A stretch of DNA of 64,000 nt from positions 118,958,080-119,022,079 of the forward strand of contig NC_082684.1 in assembly GCF_949987515.2 (NCBI RefSeq). The letters run 5' to 3'. Position numbers and translations under genes: made by a program. The stretch's first letter is position 1. Every line of letters starts with the position of its first letter. This stretch comes from Delphinus delphis (taxonomy: Eukaryota; Chordata; Mammalia; Artiodactyla; Delphinidae). Below are positions 34,791 through 46,286 of the stretch, in pieces. The notes beneath the pieces were generated by a model. The model saw only the letters and a program-made list of their open reading frames with translations, did no database searches and had not been told where the DNA came from.

Positions 34791-35704
34791 GCACACCTGA
34801 ATTTGTCCATGTGACTATGAAATGTCACCAGTGACCCTGGTCAGGGCCATGTGGGCACCATGAGAGGCTCCCCTCCCTTTTTCCTTCTCCCCCATGAACC
34901 TACAGTCAGTAGGCTTCTCTCCTGGGAGGAAAACATTGCCCTCCAACCCCATCCACCAGGGCAGAGGCAGCTCGCGGGGGCTTTCATGGTCCTGCTGGGA
35001 CAGAGGGCTGGCAACATTCTTCTCCAAGCCCTGCACTTCGGGCAAGGCCTGGAGGAGCCCCCTGGCTCGGCCAGCTCCAGAGGCTTCCTGAGAAGGGCAC
35101 TCATGGAGCTGTGCTCTGGCTGAGAGGGTCATCTTCCGGCAGACCTAGGTCTGGAAAGACCAGACCCCATTGTGGCCTGGACTGGGCAAGGCAGGGCAGC
35201 TCACTCAGCCTTAGCTAACTGACCTAGCCAAGCACTGACAGAGTGACGTCAGTCTCATGTTTGTGAAAAAGCCAATCCTGTAGTTTGCTCAATCCCAGGA
35301 TGGGAGGTGGGAGTGACGGGGGGGAGGTGGTGCACAGGTCAGGTCCCTTGGCAGCAGCTGAACTTTGGGAGGAGCCACCAGCTTCAATTACTTGCTGCTG
35401 CCTTTAATTTCATGTTGAGAAGCCACAGGTGATGGAAAAAGAAATTGGTCCCCATGGGCCGAATGCTTTTCCGATCTGCAGTTATTAGCAGAGCTTCTGA
35501 AGGTGTCATGAACTGAACATGAGACAGCTGCCTCTGGAAGTGAGACCCACATGCAGTGTGGGAATGGTGGATTGGGGATCCGGAGGAGAGATGCTTAGGA
35601 AAAAATTTCTGCTAGCAAGGGATCTTTCTTTGAGAGTTCTGAACAGTTTTGTAACTCTCCTCCTCCCCTGGCAACCTCCTCACCTGTCCCTCCTTTCAAA
35701 TCTC
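34791..35704. other. No gene or repeat recognised
   Basis: Single-copy DNA up to the LINE-1 nest. Frames around 34815-35132 are open on both strands. Confidence 0.5.
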
Positions 35705-37115
35705 TCTAAAAGAGATGTACGTAATGTACGCAAAATTGAAAAAAATCATTTAGGAGGTCAAGGGAGCCCAGGATGGAGTGCAGACTGTGATGAAGCAATA
35801 TAACTGTATTACAAATGTGTAAACAACCTCCATGAAGGGAGGGAAGAAGGTAAATAAGTTTGGAAACAAATGGAAATTTTGTGAGTAAAGGCAAAAAGAA
35901 CTGTGCATAAGCACTGTACTCTCATCGACGGTTGTTTCCCACAGAGGTATGGTATGGGTTAACAATTCTGAAACAAATATCTATGTATACTGGACTTGAA
36001 CAATTAAGTAAATGGATGGTGAGTGTTGGAAGCCAAGTTTCTCACTGTTGGAACGGGAGGTTACAGACAAGCAAGGGAGAAGCCCAGAATGATCCACGGG
36101 TGATGGATTAGAGTTGGAGAAAAATCAGTGTAAACTCATGTTTAGCCTAATATTGATACAAGTGGATACATATAGAAATACAGTATTTATAGATATGTGT
36201 ATGTACACAGGTTAGTACACACAAACAGGTTTTTCTGCTCTCTCAGCTGAGAGGGCCTAGAAGTAATGACATCCCAGGATCATACCTAGTACCCCAATCT
36301 TGGTTTCCAGTACCATTCTCCAATACAATTAATATCTTTGAGTCCGTGCTGCTATTTAAAAAAAAAAAGATTCAATACATAAATAAATGGAGAAGACAGA
36401 CAAATCTCCCATGCAGAAGAATTCCAAATAATTTGTGTAGATACTCTGCCCTCAGGGAGATGGAACATCGCTCCCCACTGGGAATGAGACTGTGCATAAT
36501 GACTTCCTTTCCAAGAAGGACAGTATGGAAGGGGAGAGGTGGGGGAGAGTAACTTTATAGTGGAGAAACCTGACAAACACCATCTCATCAAGGTGATAAA
36601 GGTTAACATCAACAATGAAAGATCATGTTGATAGCATGTACTACTGACATGATGTGATGAGAATGGCACTTTAACTCTGTGATCTTCCTCCCTAAAACCC
36701 ATAACCCCAATTTAATTATGAGAAAAACATCAGACAAATTCCATTTGAGGGACATCCTACAAAATATTTTACCTGTACTCCTCAAAATTGTCAAGGTCAT
36801 CAAAAACAAAGAAGGTATGAGAAGTCACAGAGAAGAGAATTCTAAGGAGACATTACGACTAAGTGTAATGTGGTAACCTGAATGGAATCTCAGACAGAAA
36901 AAACTAAGGAGATCTGAATAAAGTATAGGCTTTAGTTAATAATAATATATCAGTATTGGTTCATTACCTGTGACAAATATATTATACTAATGTAAGATGT
37001 TGGATAATAAGGGAAACTGAGAGTGGGGTATATGGAAACTCTCTTTACTCTCTTCACAACTTTTCGGTAACAGTAAATCTATCCTAAAATAAAAGGTTTA
37101 TTTTTTAAAAGAAAG
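35705..37115 (+). repeat. L1M LINE, long 3' UTR with A-rich end
   Basis: About 1.4 kb of non-coding old L1 3' UTR in sense: 'aatcatttaggaggtcaagg' at the start, 'acttgaacaattaagtaaat' and 'gggaggttacagacaagcaa', then 'ttccaaataatttgtgtaga', 'atgagaaaaacatcagacaa', 'actaatgtaagatgttgg', and a polyadenylation-like 'cctaaaataaaagg' just before 37115. Short open frames inside it are chance. It abuts the next L1 relic directly. Confidence 0.75.
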
Positions 37116-38078
37116 CAGGAGTGGTTATATTGTCAGATGAAGTATACCTCAAAGCAAAGGAAATTACCAGACACAGAGAAGCACATTATGTAATGACAAA
37201 AAGTTCTCCACCAAAAAGATAACAATCCTAAATGCATATGCATCAAACAAAAGAGGTACAAAAATGTGAAGCAAAAACTGATAGAACTGAGTGGAGAAAT
37301 AGACAAATCCATAATTACAGTTGGGGAATTTAGCATTCCTCTCTCAAAAATTGATAGAGTAACTAGACATAAATCCAGCAAGAATATGAAAGAACTCAAC
37401 AACATCATCAACTAACAGGATCTCATTGACATTTAGAAAGCATTCAAATCCACAACAGCAGAATATACATTCTTTACAATAGTCCATGGGACATACACCA
37501 AGATAGACTATATTCTGGGCCATAAAATAAACCTCAACAAAACTAAAATAAGTGAACTTATGTAGAGTGTGCACTGTGACCACAGTGGAATCAAACTCTA
37601 AATACAAGAGAAAAAAAATGGAAAAATTGTCAAACGCTTTGAAGTTAAATACACTTTTAAGTAATCCCTGTGTCAAACAGGAAGTTTCAAGGAAAACTAA
37701 AACATATATTGAACTAAATAAAAATGAAAATGCAATATTTCAAAATCTGTGCTAAGGCATTGCTGAGAGTGAAATTTGTATAACATTAAATGTTATATTA
37801 GATAAAATGAAAAGTCTCAAATCAATAATCTGAACTTCTTTCTCAAGAATATATGAAAAGAATATCAAAATAAACCCAAACCAAGCAGAAGACAGGAAAT
37901 AAGTTGAGTATAAGCAACGACATTGATAGCAGAAAAACAAAAGAGAAAATGCAGTGAAACCAAAAACCTGATTCTTTTAAAAGATAAGTAAAACTGACCA
38001 ATTTCTAGCAAGATTGCAAAAGGACAAAAAAAAAAAAAAGATGAGACTCGAATTAATAATATCAAGAACAAAGCAGGG
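37116..38078 (+). pseudogene. Old L1 ORF2 relic, endonuclease side (part 1 of split host element)
   Basis: Sense L1 ORF2: 'ggttatattgtcagatgaag', 'aatcctaaatgcatatgcat', 'gaactgagtggagaaataga', 'aatccataattacagttggg', 'tattctgggccataaaataa'. These match the endonuclease domain and the segment after it, broken by stops and indels. This copy is the host for a CHR SINE at 38079 and a younger L1 at 40443. It continues at 38439 and again at 48219. Confidence 0.85.
38064..38078. repeat. Target-site duplication, left copy, of the CHR SINE
   Basis: 'aagaacaaagcaggg' is repeated exactly at 38439-38453, flanking the SINE. A 15-bp duplication is the expected mark of L1-driven insertion. Confidence 0.9.
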
Positions 38079-38438
38079 GAGACTTTCCTGGTGGTGCAGT
38101 GGTTAAGAATCCGCCTGCCAAAGCAGGGGACACAGGTTCGAGCCCTGGGCTGGGAAGATCCCACATGCCATAGAGCAACTAGGCCCGTGCACCACAACTA
38201 CTGAGCCTGAGCTCTAGACCCCGTGAGCCACAACTACTGAGCCTGCATACCACAACTACTGAAGCCTGCATGCCTAGAGTCCATGCTCCACAGCAAGAGA
38301 AACCACTGCAATGAGAAGCCCGTGCACCACCACAAAGAGTAGCCCCTGCTCGCCGCAACTAGAGAAAGCCCGCATGCAGCAACGAAGACCCAACACAGTC
38401 AAAAATAAATAAATAAATGAATTTATTAAAAAAACAAA
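38079..38438 (+). mobile_element. CHR-type tRNA-derived SINE (cetacean)
   Basis: A full-length SINE starting near 'actttcctggtggtgcagtg', with a polymerase III B-box-like 'ggttcgagccct' at 38135-38146. Its body repeats 'caactactgagcctg' and includes 'agagtagcccctgctcgccg' and 'gcagcaacgaagacccaac', ending in an (AAAT)n A-rich tail. CHR SINEs are characteristic of whales, hippos and ruminants; this body version is one I associate with cetaceans. It uses L1 machinery in trans. Perfect 15-bp duplications flank it. It lies inside an older L1 ORF2. Confidence 0.92.
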
Positions 38439-38453
38439 AAGAACAAAGCAGGG
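38439..38453. repeat. Target-site duplication, right copy, of the CHR SINE
   Basis: Exact match to 38064-38078, directly after the A-rich tail of the SINE. The host L1 resumes here. Confidence 0.9.
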
Positions 38454-40430
38454 AATGTCATTACAAACAATGCAGATATCAAAAGGGATACCACAAACAA
38501 CACAACAGACATATATTTAACAACTTAGATTAAATGAATCAATTTCTTGAAAAGAACAAATTACTACACCTCATCCAAAGTGAAATAGATCATTTGAATA
38601 GTCCTGTAACTATTAAGAAATATGAATTCATAAGTTAAAAATTCTGAAAAAGAAATCTCCATGCCCAGACAGCTTCACAGGGAATTCTATCAGAACTTTA
38701 AAGAAGAATTAACACTAATTCTACATAATCTCTTCCAGAAGAGAAGTACATTTTCCAATTCGTTTTATGAACCTAGGACTACCCTGATACCAAAACCAGA
38801 AAACGACAGCATAAAAATAAAACTACAAACTAACATCACTCATAAATATAGATGCAAAAATCCTTAACAAAATTTTAGCACATAGAATACAGCAATATAG
38901 GAAAAGAATTATATATCATGACCAAAGAGAATTTATTCCAGATATGTAAGCCTGGCTCAATATTTAAATCAATCAATGTTATTCATCATATCATCAGGCT
39001 AAAGGAGAAAAATTTTATGGTCACATCAATGGCCTCATAAAAAGCATTTGACAAAATACAATACTCATTCACGATTTTAAGGACTCTCAGAAAACTAGGA
39101 ATAGAGGGAACTCCCTAAACTTGATAAAAAGCATCTACAGAAAACCTAGAGCTAACATTAATATTTAATTGTGAAAGACTGAATGCTTTCCCTCTAAGAT
39201 CAGGAAAAAACAAAGGATGTCCACTCTCATCAAGGATATCTCACTTCTTATTCAGCATAGTACTGGAAGTTCTAATCACTGCAATAAGGCAAGAAAAGCA
39301 AATGAAAGGCATACAGTTTATAAAGGAAAAAATGAAAGTGTGCCTGACCTAAGAGTATTAAATAAAAGTGACACAACTTAATAATCACAAAAAAAGAAAT
39401 AAAAATGTTGCTATTTGTTAGAATTTTCTATGTAGAAAATCCCAAGGAATCTACAAAAAAAATCGTCCTAGAACTAATAAATGAGTTTGGCAAGGTTGCA
39501 GGATACAAGATAACCATTCAAAAATCAATTGTATTTCTATATACTAGCAATGATCACCAGCAATTAAAAATACAATGCAATTTATAACCGCTCAAAAAGT
39601 GAAATACAGGTAAATTAAATAAAACATAAGGACTTATTTACTGAAAACTACAAAATTCTAATGAAAGATGTAAAAAATGGAGAGAAAGACTACATTTGGA
39701 CTGGAATGTAATGGATTGGAAGACTCAAAATAGTAAAGATGTCAATTCTGTTCAATTTGATACACAGGTTTAATGAAATTTCTATCAAAACCTTGTCAAG
39801 ATATTTTGTAGATATTGACAAAATTATTCTAACATTTATATGGAGAAGCAAAGAACTAGTATAATTAAAACAATTATGAAAAAAAAGAGTAAAGTGAGAA
39901 GAACAGTCTGCCTGATTTCCAGACCTGTTATATAACTATAGTAATCAAGACTGTGCAGTATTGGCACAGAGATAGATACAGATCAACAGAACAGAACAGA
40001 GGACCAAGAAATAGACTCACACAAAAATGCCCAACTGATTTTTGACAAAGGTGCAAAGGCAATTCAATGGAGGAAGGATAGCCTTTTCAGCAAAGGGTGC
40101 TAGAGCAATTGGACATCTAGAGGTGAAAAGTGAACCTGGACCTAAACTTCACACCTAATTCAAAGTGGATCATGGACTTAAATGTGAAATGTAAAACTAT
40201 AAATCTTTTAGAAAAAAATAAGAGGAAATCTTCAGGATTTAGGGTTAAGCCGAGAGTTTCTAAACTTGATACCAAAAGCACAATCTATGAAAGGGAAAAC
40301 TGTTAAGTTGGACTTCATCAAAATTCGAAATTTTGCTCTGTAAAATACCCTGTTAAGAAGATGAAAAGACAAACTAGAGACTGGGAGAAAATACTGGCAA
40401 ACCACATATCTGACAAAGAATCAGTATCCA
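38454..40430 (+). pseudogene. Old L1 ORF2 relic, reverse transcriptase region (part 2 of split host element)
   Basis: Sense L1 ORF2 from 'cccagacagcttcacaggga' (38664) through 'accctgataccaaaaccaga' and the segment near 39405 that should hold the catalytic FADD motif. There the text is 'ctatttgttagaattttcta' instead, so the active site is lost. It continues to the C-terminal side ('tgatttttgacaaaggtgca', 'aatactggcaaaccacatat'). Many stops are present. Confidence 0.85.
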
Positions 40431-40442
40431 GAATAATATATA
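40431..40442. repeat. Target-site duplication, left copy, of the younger L1
   Basis: 'gaataatatata' recurs exactly at 48219-48230. The host L1 reads on across the two copies, so the 7.8 kb between them is an insertion. Confidence 0.85.
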
Positions 40443-41306
40443 GAGGGCAGAGTCAAGATGGCAGTGGGGGAGGACGCAGAGTTCACGTCTTCCCAAAACT
40501 AGGGTGCCTGCCAGATGCTCGTGGGGGAACCTTCATGCCCAAGGAGATGGGAGGAACACCCGAGTGACTGGGTAGGACATGGGGGGAGTGAGGGGGGAGG
40601 AGAAGTGGAGGCCGGACAGGACCAGCACCACTGAGGGGTGGCTGGGAGGCAGGGAGGGGTTCCCATGCCTGGAGGGGCCCTTGGGGACTCAGAGGATCAA
40701 GCATTTTTCCTGCCCAATTGGCCTGGGAAGCCTGTGGGGCTCCAAGGTCAGATCCCCTGCCCTCTAAGGCCCCCTCGATACTGCGTTGTTCCTGGGGGCA
40801 TAGGAGGGAAGCGGGGGGAAGAAGGGAAGGGGAGGATGGGGGAGAGGCCTTCCAGGATTGAGGGGTCAGGGGGGAGCACACCTAGCTTTTTACCCATCCA
40901 CTCGGGCTCAGTGAGCCTGCTGGGGTCCTCCTGGTCCCCCACCCTCCAGGGCCAGAGGCACTCCTGGGTCCTTCCTGCTGCATTGAGCCTAAGCCTTCCC
41001 ACCCCGCCAGGGCCTTTTCTGGCACTGTGGGTCCTAAGCATTGGCTCCGTCTACTGCCTAAACCCACCCCTGCCTAAGCCCTGCCCCCCCACAGCCTAGG
41101 ACTTTTTCAGCTTTTTTTCTTTTTTTTCTCTCCCTCCTCTTTTTTAATGTTGTGGTTCTGTTTTACCTTCCAGTTGTTATTTAATCTATATATTTTTTAT
41201 TATTATTATTGTTCTGCTCCTTTTTTGTCTTTCTTTTCTTTTTTTTTTTTTGCACAGCTTACAGAATCTTGGTACATGAGCCAGGGGTCAGGCCAGAGTT
41301 TCTGTT
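40443..41306 (+). promoter_or_regulatory. 5' UTR and internal promoter region of the younger L1 (element A)
   Basis: It opens with 'gagggcagagtcaagatggc', the standard start of full-length artiodactyl and cetacean L1, followed by GC-rich UTR and a pyrimidine-rich tract (41105-41255). In L1 the 5' UTR carries an internal polymerase II promoter. The presence of this end means element A was inserted without 5' truncation. Open frames on both strands here are UTR noise. Activity today is doubtful since the element is broken downstream. Confidence 0.8.
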
Positions 41307-42314
41307 GTGGGAGCTCTGAATCTGAACCATTGGACGAACAGACAACCTCAGACCCCAGAGAATATTCATCAGAGTGAGGTCTCCCGGAGGTCCTCAACTC
41401 AGCACCAAGACCCAGCTCTACCCAACAGCCTACAAACTCCAGTGAAGGAGCAAGATAAAATCCTACAAGACCAAATAAATGAAGAAGAAATTGACAACCT
41501 ACCTGGAAAAGAATTCAGAGTACTGATAGTAAAGATGATCCAGATCTCAGAAGTAGAATGGAGGCACAGATTGAGAAACTACAAGAAATGTTTAACAAAC
41601 ATCTAGAAGAACTAAAGAACAAACAAACAGAGATGAACAACACAATAATTGAAAAGAAAAATACACTAGAAGGAATCAATAAGAGAATAACTGAGGCAGA
41701 ACAAATAAGTGAGCTGGAAGACAGAATGGTGGAAATAACTTCTGAGGAGCAGAATAAATAAAAATGAATGAAAAGAATTGAAGACAATCTCAGAGACCTA
41801 TGGGACAACACTAAACACACCAACATTTGAATTATAGGGGTCCCAGAAAAAGAAGGGAAAAAGAAAGGGTCTGAGAAAATATTTGAAGAGATTAGAGTCA
41901 AAAACTTCCCTAACATGGGAAAGGAAATAGTCACTGAAGTCCAGGAAGTACAGAGTCTCATACACAATAAATCCTAGGAGAAACACACCAAGACACATAT
42001 TAATCAAACTAACAAAAATTAAATTCAAAGAAAAAATATTAAAAGAAGCAAGGGAAAAGCAAAGAATAATATTCAAAGGAATCCCTGTAAGGTTATCAGC
42101 TGATTATTCAGCAGAAACTCTGCAAGCCAGAAGGGAGTGGCAGAATATACTTAAAGTGATGAAAAAGAAAAACCTACAACCAAGATTACTCAACCCAGCA
42201 AGGATCTCATTCAAATTTGACATAGAAATCAAAAGCTTTACAGACAAGGAAAACCTAAGAGAATTCAGCACCACCAAACCAGCTTTAAAACAAATGCTAA
42301 AGGAACTTCCCTAG
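41307..42314 (+). pseudogene. L1 ORF1 of element A, disrupted
   Basis: ORF1 encodes the RNA-binding chaperone of the L1 particle: coiled coil, RRM and C-terminal domain. Frame pieces at 41307-41606 and 41558-41761 are offset, showing a frameshift. An in-frame stop lies near 41758, and later parts ('aggggtcccagaaaaagaag', 'cccagcaaggatctcattc') run in other frames to a terminal TAG at 42312-42314. The coiled-coil part is rich in Glu, Lys and Asn. The true start is uncertain because the beginning differs from the copy at 42786. Confidence 0.85.
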
Positions 42315-42372
42315 GCAGTAAACACAAGAAAAGAAAAATACCCACAAAAACAAACCCAAAACAATTAACAAA

Positions 42373-42711
42373 ACGATAATAAGAACATACATATCGATAA
42401 TCACCTTGAATGTAAATGGATTAAATGCTCCAACCAAAAGACACAGCCTGGCTGAATGGATACAAAAACAAGACATGTATATATGCTGTCTACAAGAGAC
42501 TCAGTTCAGACTTTGGGACACATAAAAACTGAAAGTAAAGGGATGGAAAAAGATATTCCATGCAAATGGAAATCAAAAGAAATCTGGAGTAGCAATATGT
42601 GTATCAGATAAAATAGGCTTTAAAATAAAGACTGTTACAAGAGATAAGGAAGGACACTACATAATGATCAAGGGATCAATTCAAGAAGAAGATATAACAA
42701 TTATAAATATT
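42373..42711 (+). pseudogene. L1 ORF2 of element A, N-terminal endonuclease piece
   Basis: The expected ORF2 start codon appears as ACG (42373). The endonuclease start follows ('accttgaatgtaaatggatt', then 'gctgtctacaagagactcag'), with a TAA near 42524 in place of a sense codon. It is interrupted at 42711 by element B and resumes at 45475. Confidence 0.85.
42699..42711. repeat. Target-site duplication, left copy, of nested element B
   Basis: 'aattataaatatt' is repeated exactly at 45475-45487. Removing one copy and everything between restores the collinear endonuclease segment of element A. Confidence 0.85.
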
Positions 42712-42785
42712 GACAGCAGAAGCTAGAAGAACTACAGTCCTGTAGCCTGTGGAACAAAAACCCCATTCACAGAAAGATAGACAAG

Positions 42786-43689
42786 ATGAAAAGGCAGAGG
42801 GCTATGTACCAGATGAAGGAACAAGATAAAACCCCAGAAAAACAACTAAATGAAATGGAGATAGGCAACCTTCCAGAAAAAGAATTCAGAATACTGATAG
42901 TGAAGATGATCCAGGACCTCGGAAAAAGAATGGAAGCAAAGATCAAGAAGATGCAAGAAATGTTTAACAAAGACCTACAGGAATTAAAGAACAAACAAGC
43001 AGAGATGAACAATAAATAACTGAAATGAAAACTACACTAGAAGGACTCAATAGCAGAATAACTGAGGCAGAAGAATAGATAAGTGACCTGGAAGACAGAA
43101 TGGTGGAATTCACTGCTGTGGAACAGAATAAAGAAAAAGAATGAAAAGAAATGAAGACAGCCTAAGAGACCTCTGGGACAACATTAAACACAACAACATT
43201 CACATCACAGGGGTCCCAGAAGGAGAAGAGAGAGAGAAAGGACCAGAGAAAATATTTGAAGAGATTATAGTGGAAAACTTCCCTAACATGGGAAAGGAAA
43301 TAGCCACCCAAGTCCAGAAAGTGCAGAGAGTCCCATACAGGATAAACCCAAGGAGAAACATGCCGAGACACATAGTAATCAAATTGGCAAAAATTAAAGA
43401 CAGAGAAAAATTATTGAAAGCAGCAAGGGAAAAATGACAAATAACATACAAGGGAACTCCCATAAGGTTAACAGCTGATTTCTCAGCAGAAACTCTACAA
43501 GCCAGAAGGGAGTGGCATGATATACTTAAAGTGATGAAAGGGAAGAACCGACAAACAAGATTACTCTATCTGGCAAGGATCTTATTCAGATTCGATGGAG
43601 AAATCAAAAGCTTTACAGACAAGCAAAAGCTAAGAGAATTCAGCACCACCAAACCAGCTCTACAACAAATGCTAAAGGAATGTCTCTAA
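42786..43689 (+). pseudogene. L1 ORF1 of element B, disrupted
   Basis: It starts at ATG 42786 (MKRQRAMYQMKEQDKTPEKQ) and reads a Lys/Glu-rich coiled-coil segment until a TAA near 43017, caused by a small indel. It continues in another frame at 43141-43437 (RRM region, 'acaggggtcccagaaggaga') and ends at 43687-43689. It encodes no complete ORF1 protein. Confidence 0.88.
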
Positions 43690-43747
43690 GTGGGAAACAC
43701 AAGAGAAGAAAAGGATCTACAAAAAATAACCCAAAACAATTAAGAAA

Positions 43748-45474
43748 ATGGTAATAGGAACATACATATTGATAATTACCTTAAACGTGAATGGATTAAA
43801 TGCTCCAAGCAAAAGACACAGGCTTGCTGAGTGGATACAAAAACAAGACCCATATATATGCTGTCTACCAGAGACCCACTTCAGACCTAGGGACACATTC
43901 AAACTGAAAATGAGGGGATGGAAAAAGATATTCCATGCAAATGGAAATCCAAAGAAAGCTAATGATCAGGGGATCAATCCAAGAAGAAGTTATAACAATC
44001 ATAAATATATATGCACCCAACATAGGAGCACCTCAGTACATAAGACAACTGCTAACAGCTATAAGAGAGGAAATCGACAGTAACACAAGAGTGGGGGACT
44101 TTAACACCTCACTTATGCCAATGGACAGATCAACAAAAATGAAAATAAATAAGGAAACAGAAGCTTTAAATGACACAATAAACCAGATAGATTTAATTTA
44201 TATTTATAGGACATTCCATCCAAAAACAGCAGATTACACTTTCTTCTCAAGTGCGCACGGAACACCCTCCAGGATAGATCACATCTTGGGTCACAGATCA
44301 AGCCTCAGTAAATTTAAGAAATTGAAATCATATCAAGCATCTTTTCTAACCAAAATGCTATGAGATTAGAAATGAATTACTGGGAAAAAAACGTAAAAAA
44401 CACAAACACATGGAGGCTAAATGATACGTTACTAAATAACCAAGAGATCAGTGAAGAAATCAAAGAGGAAATCAAAAAATACCTAGAGACAAATGACAAT
44501 GAAAACACAACAATCCAAAACCTATGGGATGCAGCAAAAGCAGTTCTAAGAGGGAAGTTTATAGCTATACAAGCCTATCTCAAGAAACAAGAAAAATCTC
44601 AAATAAACCATCTAACCTTACACCTAAAGGAACTAGAAAGAAGAACAAACAAAACCCAGTTAGCAGAAGGAAAGAAATCATAAAGATAAGAGCAGAAATA
44701 AATGAAATAGAAACAAAGAAAACTATAACAAAGATGAATAAAACTAAAAGCTGGTTCTTTGAGAAGATAAACAAAATTGATAAATCATTAGCCAGACTCA
44801 TCAAGAAAAAGAGGGAGAGGACTCAAATCAATAAAATTAGAAATGAAAAGGAGAGGTTGCAACAGACACCACAGAAATACAAAACATCTTAAGAGACTAC
44901 TACAAGCAACTCTATGCCAATAAATGGACAACCTGGAAGAAATGGGCAAATTCTTAGAAAGGTATAACCTTCCAAGACTGAACCAGGAAGAAATAGAAAA
45001 TATGAACAGACCAATCACAAGTAACAAAATTGAAACTGTGATTAAAAATCTTCAAACAAACAAAAGTCCAGGACCAGATGGCTTCACAGGTGAATTCTAC
45101 CAAACATTTAGAAAAGAGCTAACACCCATCCTTCTCAAACTCTTCCAAAAAATTACAGAGGAAGGAACACTCCCAAACTCATTCTATGAGGCCACCATCA
45201 CCCTGATACCAAAACCAGACAAAGATACTACAAAAAATGAAAATTACAGACCAATATCACTGATGAATATAGATGCAAAAATCCTCAACAAAATACTATC
45301 AAACAGAATCCAACAACACATTAAAAGGATCATACACCATGATCAAGTGGGATTTATCCCAGGGATGCAAGGATTCTTCAATATACACAAATCTATCATT
45401 GTGATACACCATATTAACAAATTGAAGAATAAAAACCATATGATCATCTCAATAGATGCAGAAAAAGAAAAAGA
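43748..45474 (+). pseudogene. L1 ORF2 of element B: endonuclease and start of reverse transcriptase
   Basis: The ATG at 43748 opens the endonuclease domain (TLNVNGLNAPSKRHRLAEW, then CLPETHFRPRDTFK where CLQETH is usual). Indels break it at about 43950, 44083 and 44640, and the catalytic-core text 'gactttaacacctcacttat' survives. The reverse transcriptase begins with KSPGPDGF and includes LIPKP, RPISL and HDQVGFIPG, reaching SIDAEK of motif A before truncation. The FADD active site was never included. Confidence 0.88.
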
Positions 45475-45631
45475 AATTATAAATATTTATGCACATGACA
45501 TAGGAGCACATAAGGAATACATAAGGCAAGTGCTAACAGCCATGAAAGGGGAAATTGACAGGAATACAATAATAGTAGGGGACTTTAACACACCACTTAC
45601 ACCATGGAGAGAACATCCAAACAAAAAATAA
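44924..45631 (+). other. Chimeric open frame across the nested-insertion junction
   Basis: A 235-codon frame joins element B's reverse transcriptase start (KSPGPDGF at about residues 46-53, SIDAEK at about 180) directly to element A's endonuclease end (GDFNTPLTP near residue 222). The domain order is reversed relative to a normal ORF2. It has no promoter of its own that I can see. It arose by chance when insertion B kept the frame, and function is not expected. Confidence 0.85.
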
Positions 45632-46286
45632 ATAAGGAAACACAAGTTTTAAATGACACAATCGACCAGATAGATTTAATTGATATCTAGATTTAATTGA
45701 TATCTATAGGACATTCCACCCGAAAGTGGCAGAATACACTTTCTTCTCAAGTGCACACAGAACATTCTCCAGGATAGATCACACCTTGGGTCATAAGTCA
45801 AACCTCGGAAAATCTAAGAAAATTGAAATTGTATCAAGCATCTTTTCTGACCACAATGCTATGAGACTGGAAGTCAATTACAGGAAAAAAACTGTGAAAA
45901 ACACAAATACATGGAGGCTAATCAGTGCACTACAGAATAACCAAGAGATAACTGAAGAAATCAAATAAGAAAAAAAAGAAAAGAAAAAAAACGTAGAAAC
46001 AAATGACAGTGAAAACAAGACAACCCAGAACCTATGGGATGCAGCAAAAGCAGTTCTAAGAGGGAAGTTTATAGCAATTCAATCTCACCTCAAGAAACAA
46101 GAAAAATCTCAAATAAGCAATCTAAACTTACAACTAAAGCAACTAGAGAAAGAAGAACAAAGATAACCCAAAGTCAGTAGAAGGAAAGAAATCATAAAAA
46201 TCAGAGCAGAAATAAATGAAATAGAAATGAAGAAAACAATAGCAAAGATCAACAAAACTGAAAGTTGGTTCTTTGAGAAGATAAAC
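45475..46286 (+). pseudogene. L1 ORF2 of element A, endonuclease end and linker
   Basis: It resumes exactly after element B with 'tttatgcacatgacatagga', then 'gactttaacacaccacttac' and 'ttcttctcaagtgcacacag'. A 17-bp tandem duplication ('tagatttaattgatatc' at 45671-45687 and 45688-45704) shifts the frame. It runs to 'gttggttctttgagaagata', where a deletion removes the reverse transcriptase domain. Confidence 0.85.

Larger units (their letters stand above)
42712..45474 (+). mobile_element. Nested L1 fragment (element B), truncated at both ends
   Basis: This 2.76 kb L1 piece begins in the L1 5' leader ('gctagaagaactacagtcct') and runs through ORF1 and the ORF2 endonuclease into the first part of the reverse transcriptase. 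It ends in 'gcagaaaaagaaaaaga', where other L1 copies continue after 'gcagaaaaag' with the motif encoding AFD. An AATAAA lies at 45428-45433, about 28 nt before the A-rich end. A 13-bp duplication flanks it. The simplest reading is insertion of a prematurely polyadenylated L1 transcript. Internal priming followed by repair is the alternative. Confidence 0.8.

Noticed and set aside
38079..38160. tRNA gene at the head of the SINE
   Set aside because: The tRNA-like promoter boxes belong to a tRNA-derived SINE with body, A-rich tail and target duplication. No complete tRNA fold or anticodon arm is evident.
44924..45631. Functional reverse transcriptase gene
   Set aside because: The frame ends the polymerase at motif A, lacks the FADD active site and continues into an endonuclease tail from another copy.
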